DNA from: Ruminococcus sp. AF46-10NS
Lineage (GTDB): Bacteria; Bacillota; Clostridia; Lachnospirales; Lachnospiraceae
Direction of reading: 5' to 3'
NCBI RefSeq assembly: GCF_003474435.1
Contig: NZ_QRNF01000005.1
Span: forward strand, 62,001-126,000
DNA length: 64,000 bases
Below, in pieces: positions 8,345 through 19,906 of this stretch; the stretch's first letter is position 1; every line of letters starts with the position of its first letter. Below the pieces are notes generated by a model, which had not been told where the DNA came from, ran no database searches, and was given only the letters and a program-made list of their open reading frames with translations. A program made the position numbers and the translations under genes.

Positions 8345-10614
8345 GAAAGTCCCTTCTCCCCGATGGTGCCCTCCTGATTTTCTGTTTTATACATTTCCCG
8401 GATTCTCCGATCCAGGGAACTATATCTCTGCTGCTGTTTCTCATTGCGGATCATCTCTGCAAAAGTATTCTCACTGCCTACCACTGTAACGCACTTCCGT
8501 GCTCTGGTAACAGCTGTATAGAGAAGATTCCGGTTCATCAACATCCTCGGGCCTGAGAGCAGCGGCAGGATCACTGCCGGATATTCAGATCCCTGAGATT
8601 TATGTATGGTAACAGCATAGGCAAGTTCCAGTTCCTCCAGCTGCTTGAAAGAGTATTCTGCACGACGACCATCCTCAAACTGTACAGTAGCTGTCTCCGC
8701 AAATTCATTGATTTCCTCCATAATACCGGTATCTCCGTTGAAAACGCCTACACCTTTATCAACTGGTATCTTATATCTTCCAAGGATCTCCCACTCAAGC
8801 TGGTAGTTATTTTTTACCTGCATGACCTTATCGCCCTCGCGGAAAAGTCTCTGGCCGATCTCTTTTTCTTTTTTCTTATCATCCGGTGGATTGAGATATC
8901 TCTGCAGGATTTGGTTCAGACGTTCCACTCCCAGAAGTCCCTTTCGCATTGGTGTCAGAACCTGGATCTCATATGGCTTCGCATCTACATAACGGGGCAG
9001 TTTCTCCTGGATCAGCGCGATCACCACACGGATAATAATATCTGCGTCATATCTCTTCAGGAAAAAGAAATCCCGGCTCTTATTGTTGATCGTCACCTGC
9101 TCACCGTGATTGATCTTATGTGCATTCACAACGATATCGCTCTCGGAAGCCTGGCGGAAGATCTTCTTCAGTTCCACCACAGAAAAACATCTGCTCCTGA
9201 TGATATCACGAAGTACATTTCCTGGTCCCACACTCGGAAGCTGATTCTCATCGCCTACCAGGATCAGCCTGGTTCCTGCTGTCACTGCAAGAAGAAGAGA
9301 ATGCATCAGTGCAATATCCACCATTGACATCTCGTCAATAATGATCACATCTGCTTCCAGCGGATTTTCTGAATTCCTGTCAAAATGAACTGTACGACCT
9401 TCCTGTTCGCCTTCCGGCATTCCATTTAATTCCAGAAGACGGTGGATTGTCTGGGCTTCGTAGCCTGTAGCTTCTGTCATTCTCTTGGCTGCACGGCCGG
9501 TAGGTGCCGCAAGACGAAGTTCTGCACCTTCTTCCTCAAAATAGCGGATAATAGCATTGATCGTTGTTGTCTTACCAGTTCCAGGACCTCCTGTAAGAAT
9601 AAACAGCCCATGCCGGGCAGCTGCCATAATCGCCTGTTTCTGCATTTCATCCAGCTCGGTATCTGTTTCCTTCTCAATCCTGGCGATCCGCTTCGCCATC
9701 ATCTGTTCATCTTCCGGGCAGAGAATATTCAGTTCGCACAACATTCTCGCTGTATTCAACTCCAGATAATAGAATCTTGCAGGATAGACAACAGCACCTT
9801 CTTCTGTCTCTTTCACGATCAGTTTCCGGTCTACCACCATATCCATAAGATGCTTCTCCATGTAGGAAGGATCTACCCCAAGAAGCTGTGATGCCCTGAA
9901 AAAAAGTTCCTCTTTTGGAAGATAAGTATGGCCTTCCCCTGAAGCCTGTAAGAGAGTATACAACATACCACTTCGTATCCTGTAATCTGAATCTGTATGG
10001 ATTCCTATCCTGGATGCGATCTCATCTGCGATCTTAAATCCAACTCCGCTTATATCCTCAGCCAGCCGGTAAGGATTCTCCTGAAGAACGCTGTATACAG
10101 TCTGTCCGTATTTCTGGTAGATCCTGGCCCCCAGATTCAGGGATATTCCATACTTCTGCAGAAAGATCATAGCCCGGCGCATATCTGCCTTTTCTGTCAT
10201 CTGCTCTGCGATTTCCATCGCTTTCTTCTCGCTGATTCCTTTGATCTCAGCCAGACGTTCCGGTTCTTCCTCCACAATCCTCATCGTATCATCTCCGAAT
10301 CTGCGCACAATCCTTGCAGCAAGTGCTGCGCCGATTCCTTTAATCGCTCCGGAACCAAGATATCGCTCCATGGCAAGGGCATCCTCCGGCATTTTCTCTG
10401 TATAGGAGGAAATCTGAAACTGCCTGCCATAAACCGGATGTGTTGTATAGTTTCCCACAGCTTCTATGGCTGCCCCCTGGGTAAGAGCCGGAAAAGTTCC
10501 CACGCAGGTCAGTTCCGAATCATCCTCTGTTCCTTTCATTACCATGACTGTATATCCATTGTCTTCATTTCGAAAGATCACATGATCTATATATCCTGTA
10601 ACTGTTTCACTCAT
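8341..10614 (-). CDS. recD2: RecD-like ATP-dependent DNA helicase
   Basis: Superfamily 1B 5'-3' DNA helicase of the RecD2/YrrC type, found without RecBC and involved in repair and replication-fork stability. The 757 residues contain an N-terminal OB-like region, helix-hairpin-helix repeats (YLGSGAIKGIGAALAARIV), the Walker A GGPGTGKTT near residue 345, the Walker B IIIDEMSMVD, the GDENQLPSVGPGNVL motif and the C-terminal UvrD-like AYAVTIHKSQGSEYP. The ATG at 10614 is chosen because GGAG lies six bases upstream; the ATG four codons earlier has no such site. The 3' end overlaps comFC by four bases. Confidence 0.93.
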   Translation of the reverse strand: MSETVTGYIDHVIFRNEDNGYTVMVMKGTEDDSELTCVGTFPALTQGAAIEAVGNYTTHPVYGRQFQISSYTEKMPEDALAMERYLGSGAIKGIGAALAARIVRRFGDDTMRIVEEEPERLAEIKGISEKKAMEIAEQMTEKADMRRAMIFLQKYGISLNLGARIYQKYGQTVYSVLQENPYRLAEDISGVGFKIADEIASRIGIHTDSDYRIRSGMLYTLLQASGEGHTYLPKEELFFRASQLLGVDPSYMEKHLMDMVVDRKLIVKETEEGAVVYPARFYYLELNTARMLCELNILCPEDEQMMAKRIARIEKETDTELDEMQKQAIMAAARHGLFILTGGPGTGKTTTINAIIRYFEEEGAELRLAAPTGRAAKRMTEATGYEAQTIHRLLELNGMPEGEQEGRTVHFDRNSENPLEADVIIIDEMSMVDIALMHSLLLAVTAGTRLILVGDENQLPSVGPGNVLRDIIRSRCFSVVELKKIFRQASESDIVVNAHKINHGEQVTINNKSRDFFFLKRYDADIIIRVVIALIQEKLPRYVDAKPYEIQVLTPMRKGLLGVERLNQILQRYLNPPDDKKKEKEIGQRLFREGDKVMQVKNNYQLEWEILGRYKIPVDKGVGVFNGDTGIMEEINEFAETATVQFEDGRRAEYSFKQLEELELAYAVTIHKSQGSEYPAVILPLLSGPRMLMNRNLLYTAVTRARKCVTVVGSENTFAEMIRNEKQQQRYSSLDRRIREMYKTENQEGTIGEKGLS

Positions 10615-10917
10615 CTTCTTCTCCATCTGTCATATATGATAAGAGCATAAACTCGGCTTCAATTTCGCTCTGCTGTATTCTCATAAGCGCAACTACTTAC
10701 AACTTACAGCATTTTCATACATTACCGCATCTGGCTCAGCTGCTCAGAACATAAATTGCTGTCATCAGATAATAATGCAAAAGGCACTGCATCTGCAGCG
10801 CCTTCTCTTATATGAACTCTCTCCGTGAACATTTCGCTCTGCCATGTGTTCATAAATGCAATCACTTCTCTTATCTCTTGTAAAATACCACTTGTAAAAC
10901 GGATAATAATGCCGACA
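10615..10917. repeat. Intergenic region recD2/mreB with degenerate dispersed-repeat copies
   Basis: No convincing gene. Two stretches (10646-10700 and 10824-10912) resemble each other and the repeats at 11967, 14987, 27356 and 61488. Both have TTTCGCTCTGC followed after a short gap by a TCATAA-rich segment, and the second ends with TGTAAAACGGATA. They look like decayed copies of one element. Confidence 0.45.
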
Positions 10918-11899
10918 TTACATCCTGGACATAATCTCCGCATATTTACCTGTTCCGGCTGCTACCACCAGCATAGCATCCTGAACAGTCAGTGTACTTA
11001 CACCAGTCTTCTGTTCGATCAGTGCATCCATTCCATGAAGCATAGCTCCGCCGCCTGTAAGTACAATTCCTCTGTCCATGATATCTGCTGCCAGTTCCGG
11101 TGGTGTCTTCTCGAGAACGCCATGGACTGCCTCCACGATCTGTCCGGTACACTCACGAAGTGCAGTACGGATCTCTTCAGAAGTCAATGTGACAACCTTG
11201 GGAAGTCCTGTAATGATATTCCTTCCCTTTACTTCCATAGTCCGAAGATCAGCTTCTTCACTTGCTGTTCCAATCTCGATCTTGATCTTCTCCGCAGCAT
11301 CTTCTCCAATAAAAAGGCTGTGCTTCTCTCTCACATAATTCATGATCGCATGATTGAAGTTATCGCCTGCGACCTTGATGGAAGCGGAAACTACTACCCC
11401 TCCCACAGATATTACCGCTACATCAGTAGTACCGGCCCCGATATCCACGATCAGATTGCCAAATGGCTTGCTGATATCCACACCTGCACCAATAGCTGCC
11501 GCAATAGGTTCTTCCACAAGGAATACCTCCTTGGCTCCTGACTGATAAGCCGCCTCTTCCATTGCCTTACGTTCTATCTCTGTAATTCCGCTTGGAACAC
11601 TGATACTGACTCTCGCTTACGGAACGCTCTTCGTCCCATAGCCTGTGAAATAAAATATTTCAGCATCTTCTCCATAACATTATATCTACGATCACGCCTC
11701 TCCGGATCGGCCAGATCACTTCCATATTGGAAGTAAGATGGCTGGCCATCTGTCTTGCTTCCTCTCCGATTGCCCTGATCTTCTCTGTATCTTTATCATA
11801 AACAACCACAGAAGGCTCTCTCAAAACGATTCCTTTACCTGTGGAAAACACCAGACTGTTTCTGGTTCCCAGATCGATTCCGATATCTTTTGCCGGCAT
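10918..11899 (-). pseudogene. mreB: Rod-shape protein MreB/Mbl, two frameshifts
   Basis: Actin-like ATPase that guides lateral cell-wall synthesis. Restored, it is about 327 residues, the usual length. The start at 11899 has GGGAGG at good spacing. Actin-fold motifs are present: IGIDLGTRNSLVF (phosphate 1), LIVDIGAGTTDVAVIS (phosphate 2) and LTGGGAMLHGMD (adenosine). The frame is broken twice within about 70 bp: a missing T near 11682-11686 (restoring V-D-Y-N-V-M-E-K-M) and a missing C near 11612-11616 (restoring R-K-P-R-V-S-I-S-V-P-S-G). Everything either side is well conserved, so sequencing error is the simplest explanation. It could equally be the paralogue mbl. Confidence 0.85.
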
Positions 11900-11966
11900 A
11901 AATCCTCCCGCCTGCGCCAGCAGACTCTGTCTGCGGTACGCACTTTCTGACTTGTTCTGTTTTATA

Positions 11967-11996
11967 GTAAAGCGGATATTTCTCTTCGCTCTGCTA
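11967..11996. repeat. Dispersed repeat copy upstream of mreB
   Basis: Contains GTAAAGCGGATATTTCTCTT followed by CGCTCTGCTACATACTCA, matching the core of the copies at 27356 and 61488. It lies about 70 bp upstream of the mreB start. The second hairpin arm is degenerate here. Confidence 0.45.
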
Positions 11997-12106
11997 CATA
12001 CTCAATTTATCTTCTAAAGTTCTCGCACTTCATTATATACAAAACAGCACAAATTGAAAAGGACTTTTCCCGGTTATTTCTTTGATCTTTCCGATTCTAT
12101 TCCTTT

Positions 12107-14956
12107 CTATTCCTGATTCAGATATTTCTTAACATACCTGCCGGTATAGGAAACCGGGCTGGCAGCAACCTCTTCTGGCGTACCTTTGGCGATCACGGTT
12201 CCTCCTCTGTCACCGCCCTCAGGGCCAATATCAATGATATAATCAGCTGTCTTGATCACATCCAGATTGTGTTCAATAACTACAACGGTATTGCCGCCTT
12301 CTGACAGGCGGCGCAGGATCTCGATCAACTTATGCACATCTGCGAAGTGTAAACCTGTTGTAGGCTCATCCAGAATATAGATTGTCTTCCCTGTGCTGCG
12401 CTTGCTCAGTTCCGCAGCAAGCTTGATACGCTGAGCTTCTCCTCCAGAAAGCGTGGTGGACGGCTGTCCCAGACGGATATAGGAAAGTCCTACATCATAT
12501 AAGGTCTCGATTTTTCTCCGGATGGACGGAACATTCTCAAAAAAAGTCAGTGCCTCTTCCACAGTCATGTTCAGAACATCATAAATACTCTTGTCCTTAT
12601 ATTTCACCTCAAGGGTCTCTCTGTTATAGCGTTTGCCTTTACATACCTCACATGGCACATAGACATCCGGAAGGAAGTGCATCTCGATCTTGATGATTCC
12701 ATCTCCGCTGCAGGCCTCACATCTTCCGCCCTTCACATTGAAACTGAAACGTCCCTTCTTATATCCCTTCGCCTTTGCATCTGCCGTCGCTGCAAAAAGA
12801 TCACGTATCTGGTCAAATACTCCTGTATAAGTAGCAGGGTTGGAACGAGGAGTTCTTCCAATCGGAGACTGGTCAATATTGATCACCTTGTCCAGCTGGT
12901 CAATTCCCAGGATATCATCATGTTTACCAGGAATCACTCTTGCTCTGTTCAGATCTCTCGCAAGTCTCTTATACAGAATTTCGTTAACCAGGGAACTCTT
13001 ACCGGAACCGGAAACACCTGTGATACAGGTCATCACTCCCAGCGGAATATCCACATCAATATGCTTCAGATTATTCTCTGCGGCTCCTTTGATGTTCAGA
13101 AAACCAGTCGGCTCTTTACGCACTTCCGGTACCGGGATTCTCAGACGTCCGCTTAAGTACGCACCTGTCACAGAGTTCTCGTTCTTCATCAGATCCTCTG
13201 CCGTACCCATGGCAACCAGCTGTCCGCCATGCTCTCCTGCTCCCGGGCCGATATCAATCACGCAATCTGCTGCGCGCATAGTGTCCTCATCATGCTCTAC
13301 TACGATCAGGCTGTTGCCAAGGTCTCGAAGACGCATCAGTGCACCAAGCAGCTTGTCATTGTCCCTCTGATGAAGTCCGATACTCGGCTCATCCAGGATA
13401 TATGCAACACCAACAAGACCTGAACCGATCTGTGTTGCAAGACGGATTCTCTGGGCCTCTCCACCGGAAAGCGTTCCTGTAGCTCTTCCAAGAGAAAGAT
13501 ATTCCAGACCGACCTCTGAAAGAAATCCCACTCTTGCACGGATTTCCCTGAGGATCTGCCTGCCGATCAGCTCCTGATGTTCTGTAAGCTTCATCTCTTT
13601 TAAAAATTCTGCCAGCTTCTCTACCGGCATATTGGTTACTTCATAGATATTCTTATCTGCCACAGTGACAGCCAGAGACTCCTTCTTCAGTCGCTGTCCC
13701 TTACATGTATTACATGGAGTGATACGCATAAAACTCTCATACTCCTGCTTCATACTCTCCGAGCCAGTCTCACGGTATCTCTGCTCCACATTTCGTATCA
13801 GACCGGGAAAGGCCACATCATAAACACCCTCTCCACGCTGTCCTTTATAATAAACTTTCACAGAATGACCGCCTGTGCCATTGACCAGAATATCCTGTAT
13901 CTTCTTAGGATATTCGCAGAACGGCGTATCCAGTGAAAAGTCATATTCTCTCGCAAGCGCATCCAGGATCGCTCTGGAAAAACTTCCCGGGGTAGTACAG
14001 GACTGCCATCCAAGAACAGCAATCGCACCCTCGTTAATACTCAGCTTCTTATCCGGGATCATCAGGTCAATGTCAAATTCCATCTTATAGCCAAGTCCCA
14101 GACACTGCGGGCAGGCTCCAAACGGATTGTTAAAGGAAAAACTGCGGGGCTCGATCTCATCAATACTGATACCGCAGTCAGGACAGGAAAAGCTCTGGCT
14201 GAAATTCAAAAGTTTCCCGTCCATGGTATCCACAACAAGGAGTCCGTCAGCCAGCTCCAGCACTGTCTCAACAGAATCAGAAAGTCTCTTCTCGATTCCC
14301 GGCTTCACGATCAGTCTGTCCACAACGATCTCAATATTATGCTTGATATTCTTATCCAGCTTGATCTCCTCAGAAAGCTCATAGAGGCTTCCATCAATCT
14401 GTACCCGGACATAGCCGCTCCTTCTGGCCTGATCCAGAAGCCTGGCATGAGTTCCCTTACGTCCACGGACTACAGGCGCAAGAAGCTGGATCTTCTGGCG
14501 TTCCGGAAGTGTCATGATCTGATCAACCATCTGATCTACGGTCTGCTTACGGATCTCACGGCCACACTTCGGGCAATGGGGAATACCCACACGGGCGTAC
14601 AAAAGCCGGAAATAGTCATAAATCTCTGTTACTGTTCCCACTGTAGAACGTGGATTCCGGTTGGTTGACTTCTGATCAATGGAAATTGCAGGCGGAAGTC
14701 CTTCAATACTCTCCACATCCGGCTTCTCCATCTGTCCAAGGAACTGCCTTGCATAGGAAGAAAGAGACTCCATATACCGTCTCTGTCCTTCTGCATAAAT
14801 GGTATCAAAAGCCAGGGAAGACTTACCGGAGCCACTAAGTCCGGTAAGAACTACAAACTGGTCTCTGGGAATATCCACACTGAGATTCTTCAGGTTATTC
14901 TCATTGGCTCCCCTTATTCTGATAAAATGTTTCTTATCTTTTATCTCTGCTGACAT
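12107..14956 (-). CDS. uvrA: Excinuclease ABC subunit A
   Basis: DNA damage-recognition ATPase of nucleotide excision repair, acting as a dimer with UvrB. The 949-residue length is typical. There are two ABC modules: Walker [15 protein letters not shown] near residue 33 and [11 protein letters not shown] near 640, each paired with a signature ([13 protein letters not shown] and [13 protein letters not shown]). The zinc modules are visible as CPKCG, CPDCG and CEACSGDG with [16 protein letters not shown] lies five bases before the ATG. uvrB is not in this window. Confidence 0.97.
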   Translation of the reverse strand: MSAEIKDKKHFIRIRGANENNLKNLSVDIPRDQFVVLTGLSGSGKSSLAFDTIYAEGQRRYMESLSSYARQFLGQMEKPDVESIEGLPPAISIDQKSTNRNPRSTVGTVTEIYDYFRLLYARVGIPHCPKCGREIRKQTVDQMVDQIMTLPERQKIQLLAPVVRGRKGTHARLLDQARRSGYVRVQIDGSLYELSEEIKLDKNIKHNIEIVVDRLIVKPGIEKRLSDSVETVLELADGLLVVDTMDGKLLNFSQSFSCPDCGISIDEIEPRSFSFNNPFGACPQCLGLGYKMEFDIDLMIPDKKLSINEGAIAVLGWQSCTTPGSFSRAILDALAREYDFSLDTPFCEYPKKIQDILVNGTGGHSVKVYYKGQRGEGVYDVAFPGLIRNVEQRYRETGSESMKQEYESFMRITPCNTCKGQRLKKESLAVTVADKNIYEVTNMPVEKLAEFLKEMKLTEHQELIGRQILREIRARVGFLSEVGLEYLSLGRATGTLSGGEAQRIRLATQIGSGLVGVAYILDEPSIGLHQRDNDKLLGALMRLRDLGNSLIVVEHDEDTMRAADCVIDIGPGAGEHGGQLVAMGTAEDLMKNENSVTGAYLSGRLRIPVPEVRKEPTGFLNIKGAAENNLKHIDVDIPLGVMTCITGVSGSGKSSLVNEILYKRLARDLNRARVIPGKHDDILGIDQLDKVINIDQSPIGRTPRSNPATYTGVFDQIRDLFAATADAKAKGYKKGRFSFNVKGGRCEACSGDGIIKIEMHFLPDVYVPCEVCKGKRYNRETLEVKYKDKSIYDVLNMTVEEALTFFENVPSIRRKIETLYDVGLSYIRLGQPSTTLSGGEAQRIKLAAELSKRSTGKTIYILDEPTTGLHFADVHKLIEILRRLSEGGNTVVVIEHNLDVIKTADYIIDIGPEGGDRGGTVIAKGTPEEVAASPVSYTGRYVKKYLNQE

Positions 14957-14986
14957 TCGTGCCTCCTAATCTGTATCTTCATATTC

Positions 14987-15060
14987 AAACGGATATTCTT
15001 AATCTGATCCACCGCATAAATCTTTATAAAACGGATATTTGCATTCCGTTCTGCAGTTCG
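14987..15060. repeat. Dispersed palindromic repeat upstream of uvrA
   Basis: Two half-copies: CAAACGGATATTCTTAATC from 14987, and an AACGGA (15030-15035) / TCCGTT (15045-15050) hairpin followed by CTGCAGTTCGGTT. This is the same family as the repeats at 27356 and 61488, again just upstream of a minus-strand start codon. Confidence 0.5.
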
Positions 15061-15168
15061 GTTACATCTTTTTTACAGTATACAATCAGAACATTCGTTC
15101 GTCAAGTTGAAACTTTCGACAATTCATGTTACTGTCCACTCAGGCAAATCAGTCATTCACATTGAACC

Positions 15169-16304
15169 TCACAGCAGAAAATCTGCCATTACCCCATTAC
15201 TCACATGAATTCCTTTTCTTGTAAGATATATCCTGCTCTCTTTTTTCTCCAGCATTCCGATAGACAGATGTTTTTTCAGCACATCCCCGTAAATACTTTC
15301 CATTTTTTTGCCGAAATATTCCTCAAATACATCCATTGACACGCCTTCCGTCATACGCAGCCCCAGGAACATGAACTCAGCCATCTCATCTGTCTCGCTA
15401 AGACGCTCCATATCACAGCGGATCTTCTCAGGCTGTCTGCTGTTTTTAATATATTCTTCCATATTATCTGTATTGGAAAAACGTATATGATCTATAAGTG
15501 AAGAAGCCCCAAGGCCCAGGCCCAGATAGTCTGTTCTCTGCCAATAGCCCTTATTATGCCGGCACTCCAAACCTTTTTTTGCATAATTGGAAATCTCATA
15601 CTGATGAAATCCGTACTCCCCGAGGATCGCTGCCGTATCCTCATACATCCGGTATTCTGTATCCTCATCCGGAAGCTTCAGGTCCCGTTCCCAAAAAGGC
15701 GTTCCCTCCTCCACGATCAGGCTGTATGCAGAAATATGCTCCGGCCCAAGAGCTGCCACTGTGCAGAGATTTTTTTTCCAGTCTTCATATGTCTGATCCG
15801 GGATCGCGCTCATCAGGTCAATATTGATATTTGAAAAGCCAGCCTCCCTTGCCAGGGAAAAACTCTCCAGAAACTCTTCCCATGTATGGATCCGTCCTAG
15901 GATCTTTAGTTCCCGGTTCTGCGGTGACTGCAGACCCAGACTAAGCCGGTTAACTCCATGTTCCAGATAGTCTTCCAGCTTCTCTTTATACAAAGTCCCC
16001 GGATTTGCTTCGATAGTGATCTCAGCATCCGGGGCCATAAAAAACTTATTTCTGATCTGATCCAGAACCGCCCCGATCAGGCAGGGTCCGGCACGGAAGG
16101 CGTTCCTCCGCCAATAAAAACTGTAGTGATCTCTCTGTCCGGAAAATCCGGGACAGACGCCACTTCCCGCTGAAGGGCCTGGAAATATTCTGCCTGGCGT
16201 TCTTTTCCCGCAGGACCTGAGAGAAAATCACAGTAATCACATTTTTTCACGCAGAAAGGGACATGAATATAGAGTTCCAGAGGCTTTTTTGCCTTATTCT
16301 CCAT
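15169..16304 (-). pseudogene. hemW: HemW radical-SAM heme chaperone-like protein, one frameshift
   Basis: Radical SAM protein of the HemN/HemW family, probably a heme chaperone (often labelled oxygen-independent coproporphyrinogen III oxidase). The N-terminus has LYIHVPFCVKKCDYCDF with the CxxxCxxC iron-sulfur motif, then VFIGGGTPSV. The C-terminal part begins EITIEANPGTL and has NINIDLMSAIPDQ and HNKGYW. The frame breaks near 16076-16084, where one missing base between PSVPDPA and LIGAVLDQIRNKFFMAPDA joins the halves. ATG at 16304 (or 16307) follows GGAAGGAG and overlaps the lipoprotein gene. A single CxxxCxxC and position after lepA favour HemW over HemN. Confidence 0.85.
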
Positions 16305-16761
16305 CATAGTCTCCTTCCCCTGTATCATCATAGATGCTGTTGTCGCCGTTTTCATCGGAATATCCGGAATCACCGCTATTATCCGATCCATCGCCACTGT
16401 CAGAACCATCTGTACTATCTCCATCGGATGTATCTGCACCTGATGTATCCGATTCAGAATCACCGATGCTTCCATCTGAAGCCGCTGCTGCCGGAGTCGG
16501 TGTCACTGCTGCCGAACCCAGTGCTGCCCCTCCATTCTCTGCCAGATATTCATTTACCATAGTCAGATTTCCATTCATTGTCACTGCATCCGGATCCACA
16601 GTTTTCGGATCCGGTGTTGCTGTAGGTTCCGGAGCTGTGCTGATCTTGATCACACTGTCAACTGCATCTGTTTTTTTTCTGGAACCACATCCGGTAAGCA
16701 GAACGGCTGACATAGCCAGAAGTCCTGCCACCAGAAACAGTTTATTTGCATTTTTTTTCAA
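16294..16761 (-). CDS. Acidic low-complexity lipoprotein between lepA and hemW
   Basis: A 155-residue predicted lipoprotein. Lys-rich start (MKKNANK), hydrophobic segment and lipobox LLTGC with the modified Cys near residue 25. A Thr/Pro/Ala-rich linker follows, then a tail of about 60 residues made almost only of Ser, Asp, Gly and Glu (DTSDGDSTDGSDSGDGSD). No catalytic domain is visible. The start is TTG at 16761 with AGGAG eight bases upstream. It begins 12 bp after lepA and overlaps the start of hemW, so it is transcribed with them. The acidic tail could bind cations or act as a surface spacer; function unknown. Confidence 0.75.
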   Translation of the reverse strand: MKKNANKLFLVAGLLAMSAVLLTGCGSRKKTDAVDSVIKISTAPEPTATPDPKTVDPDAVTMNGNLTMVNEYLAENGGAALGSAAVTPTPAAAASDGSIGDSESDTSGADTSDGDSTDGSDSGDGSDNSGDSGYSDENGDNSIYDDTGEGDYDGE

Positions 16762-16772
16762 AAAGTCATCTC

Positions 16773-18581
16773 CTATTTATCGTCCAGCTTCAGCACACTC
16801 ATAAAGGCCTTCTGCGGGATTTCCACGTTACCTACCTGACGCATACGCTTCTTACCTTCCTTCTGTTTCTCAAGAAGTTTCTTCTTACGGGAAATATCGC
16901 CGCCGTAACATTTGGCAAGAACGTCTTTACGCATGGCACGTACAGTCTCTCTGGCAATAACCTTGCTTCCGATCGCTGCCTGGATCGGAATCTCAAAAAG
17001 CTGTCTCGGGATCTCATCTTTCAGCTTCTCGCACATCTTTCTGCCGCGCTCATAAGCTGTATCTGCATGTACGATAAAGGAAAGTGCATCCACCTCTTCC
17101 TTATTAACAAGGATATCCAGCTTCACAAGCTCACTTCTCTCATATCCGTCCAGCTCATAATCCAGGGAGGCATATCCTCTGGAGCGTGATTTCAAGGCGT
17201 CAAAGAAATCGTAAATGATCTCGTTAAGCGGCAGTCTGTATTTCAGAAGAGCACGTGTTTCTTCCATATATTCCATGCCTTCATACTGACCACGTCTCTC
17301 CTGGCAGAGATCCATGATCGCACCGATAAACTCCGTTGTCACCATGATCTCAGCCTTGACCATCGGCTCCTCCATGTATTCGATCTCTGAAGGATCGGGA
17401 AGGTTGGTCGGATTGGTCAGTTCGATGATCTCACCGTTTGTCTTGTAAACTTTGTAAATAACACTCGGTGCGGTAGTTACAAGATCCAGATTGTATTCTC
17501 TCTCCAGACGTTCCTGGATGATCTCCAGATGAAGAAGTCCCAGGAAACCACAGCGGAAACCAAAGCCCAGGGCAACAGATGTCTCAGGCTCGTAATAAAG
17601 AGAAGCATCGTTAAGCTGCAGTTTTTCCAAAGCATCACGGAGATCTCCGTATTTGGCACCGTCAGCCGGATAAAGTCCGCAGTAAACCATAGGATTTACT
17701 TTCTTATATCCAGGCAGTGCCTCTGTACACGGATTATCTGCATCTGTGACAGTATCACCAACACGGGTGTCGCGGACATTCTTGATGCTGGCTGTGATAT
17801 ATCCAACCATACCAGCTGTCAGCTCATCACACGGAATAAACTGACCTGCGCCAAAATATCCTACTTCAACAACCTCTGTTGTAAATCCGGTAGCCATCAT
17901 GTGGATCTTCGTACCCTTCTTCACACGGCCATCTTTAATTCGGCAGAATACGATAACACCTTTATATGGATCATAAACAGAGTCAAAGATCAGTGCTTTC
18001 AGCGGTGCATCCACATCACCATGCGGTGCCGGAACTTTGTTTACGATCTGTTCCAGAACCTGATCTACATTCAATCCTGTTTTCGCTGAGATCTGTGGTG
18101 CATCCTGCGCCTCAATTCCGATCACATCCTCGATCTCATTGATTACACGCTCAGGATCTGCACTTGGAAGATCGATCTTATTGATAACCGGTACTACATC
18201 CAGGTCATGATCCAGTGCCATGTATACATTGGCAAGTGTCTGAGCCTCAATTCCCTGAGCAGCGTCAACAACAAGAATCGCACCATCACAGGCTGCAAGG
18301 CTTCGGGAAACCTCATAGTTAAAGTCTACATGTCCCGGAGTATCGATCAGGTTAAAAATGTACTCATTTCCGTCTTTGGCCTTGTATACAATACGAACAG
18401 CCTGGGACTTAATGGTAATTCCACGCTCTCTCTCAAGTTCCATGTTATCCAGAACCTGTGCCTGCATTTCTCTTTCTGTGAGAAGTCCTGTCATCTCGAT
18501 GATACGGTCTGCAAGTGTGGATTTTCCGTGGTCAATATGTGCAATGATACAAAAATTTCGAATTTTACTCTGGTCTATCAT
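16773..18581 (-). CDS. lepA: Elongation factor 4 (back-translocating GTPase LepA)
   Basis: Ribosome-associated GTPase that helps translation or ribosome assembly under stress. The 602 residues are the normal length. GTPase motifs are clear: G1 [10 protein letters not shown]3 DTPGHVDF and G4 NKIDLPSA, with the LepA-specific region [18 protein letters not shown]-like domains and the LepA C-terminal domain ([37 protein letters not shown]) follow. AGGA lies upstream of the ATG. It sits in the conserved gpr-spoIIP-lepA-hemW order of clostridia. Confidence 0.97.
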   Translation of the reverse strand: MIDQSKIRNFCIIAHIDHGKSTLADRIIEMTGLLTEREMQAQVLDNMELERERGITIKSQAVRIVYKAKDGNEYIFNLIDTPGHVDFNYEVSRSLAACDGAILVVDAAQGIEAQTLANVYMALDHDLDVVPVINKIDLPSADPERVINEIEDVIGIEAQDAPQISAKTGLNVDQVLEQIVNKVPAPHGDVDAPLKALIFDSVYDPYKGVIVFCRIKDGRVKKGTKIHMMATGFTTEVVEVGYFGAGQFIPCDELTAGMVGYITASIKNVRDTRVGDTVTDADNPCTEALPGYKKVNPMVYCGLYPADGAKYGDLRDALEKLQLNDASLYYEPETSVALGFGFRCGFLGLLHLEIIQERLEREYNLDLVTTAPSVIYKVYKTNGEIIELTNPTNLPDPSEIEYMEEPMVKAEIMVTTEFIGAIMDLCQERRGQYEGMEYMEETRALLKYRLPLNEIIYDFFDALKSRSRGYASLDYELDGYERSELVKLDILVNKEEVDALSFIVHADTAYERGRKMCEKLKDEIPRQLFEIPIQAAIGSKVIARETVRAMRKDVLAKCYGGDISRKKKLLEKQKEGKKRMRQVGNVEIPQKAFMSVLKLDDK

Positions 18582-18675
18582 TCAGGAAGTCCTCCTTATG
18601 TTTCTTTCATGCAAAGCTCCTGCATTCATCATACAAAAGCATATTTTTCCATACTGCTCCTTATCATAGCACATT

Positions 18676-19883
18676 TTATCCTTCTTTGTCACTGCCTTTC
18701 AGCACTCTGTTTAAGATATCTGCAAAAGGTTCCATTGCATTTCGGACTTCCTCCACTGTATTAGTCTGCGCACCGGCTTCCAGAAGCAGCGCCCTTGGTC
18801 TTAAATGGAGGTTGTAACGAAGACCTGCCAGATAAATTCCTCTGTAAAACTGCGGATAGTACTGCGCTGCCTGGTATTCCAGCTGGAAAGAAAATGCCAG
18901 ATTATCTTCTATGTAAGGGTTTGGAAGATAACTCACTGCCCCCTGATTGACCGTATAGCTCAGCCCGTTATAAAAAAGAATCTGAGCTGTTTGTTTCCAT
19001 TGATCTCCGTTACCAGATGACGGTCATCCGGCACTCCGTCCCGGTGAAGATCAATAACTACCTCCACTGTGGGATTTTCCTCCAGAACTTTTTCTATGGA
19101 AGAACGCGCATAGTCATAAGCTTTGCTCCGATCCAGCTCCCCGCCCATGATATCAAAAGCATCCGTTACATGGATCACCTTGTAGCCGTAATTTTTTTCC
19201 AGAATATCTGTGAGATAATTTCCCACTCCCACTATGGTATCTTCCGTTTCACCTTCCCTTGAATCGGAAAAAGTCTCCTGGGAATGGGTGTGGTAGATCA
19301 GAATCTGGGGTACAGATGAATCCTGTTTAATGGACATATCTTCTTCCAGGAATCTTGTCCCGCTGATCTGCCCGGCATTGGTTTCCGTATTGGAATCCAG
19401 GATAAAAAAATGGTTCATCACATAATCAAAATCAGCCAGTTTCGCCTGAGATAAATCGATCTGAGGATGAGGCAGTGCCACGGTTTCCTGCTCTTCTTTC
19501 TCTTCTTTCTCTTTTTTCTCTTCCACGCCACTCTTGCTTTCATCCACAATTTTGTCCTTCTCGGCCTGCGTCTCTTCTTGCCTCTCATCCCGACTGTCTG
19601 CAGCATCTTTCTCCGCCTCTGCCATCAGAAGTTCCTCCTGCTCTCTCCGATTCTCGGCTGCTACTTCTTCCCCCAGATGCTCTGCATTTTTTTCCTGCAA
19701 AAGCATCTCTGTTTCCCGATCTCTGCCGTTTTCCTCCTGCAAAGCCTTCTTTTCCAGAAAGCAGTACAGCGGCAGAGACCTGTAAACCTCTCCATGCCTG
19801 AAAAAATCTCCCGGAAGCGCGGCCACTACACAAAGAAAGATCAGGCTCAAAACCACGCAGAATGCCCTCTGGATATTCGTCAC
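18676..19883 (-). pseudogene. spoIIP: Stage II sporulation protein P, one frameshift
   Basis: Membrane-anchored peptidoglycan hydrolase (amidase plus endopeptidase) that works with SpoIID and SpoIIM in forespore engulfment. The N-terminus has one membrane anchor (FCVVLSLIFLCVVAALPG), followed by a long Glu/Lys-rich, probably coiled-coil linker. The catalytic domain has ILIYHTHSQETF with the zinc His, VIDLHRDGVPD, and after the break LLLEAGAQTNT with the expected Glu. The frame is lost in a run of six A (18972-18977, T6 in the gene); one more base or two fewer restores F-Y-N-G-L-S-Y. Likely start GTG at 19883 (AGGTG seven bases upstream). It sits 24 bp downstream of gpr. Confidence 0.87.
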
Positions 19884-19906
19884 CAACGATCACCTCTTAT
19901 GGTATT

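Noticed and set aside
10722..10943. A 73-codon minus-strand open frame between mreB and recD2
   Set aside because: It overlaps the mreB end in another frame, lacks a ribosome site, and lies over degenerate dispersed repeats.
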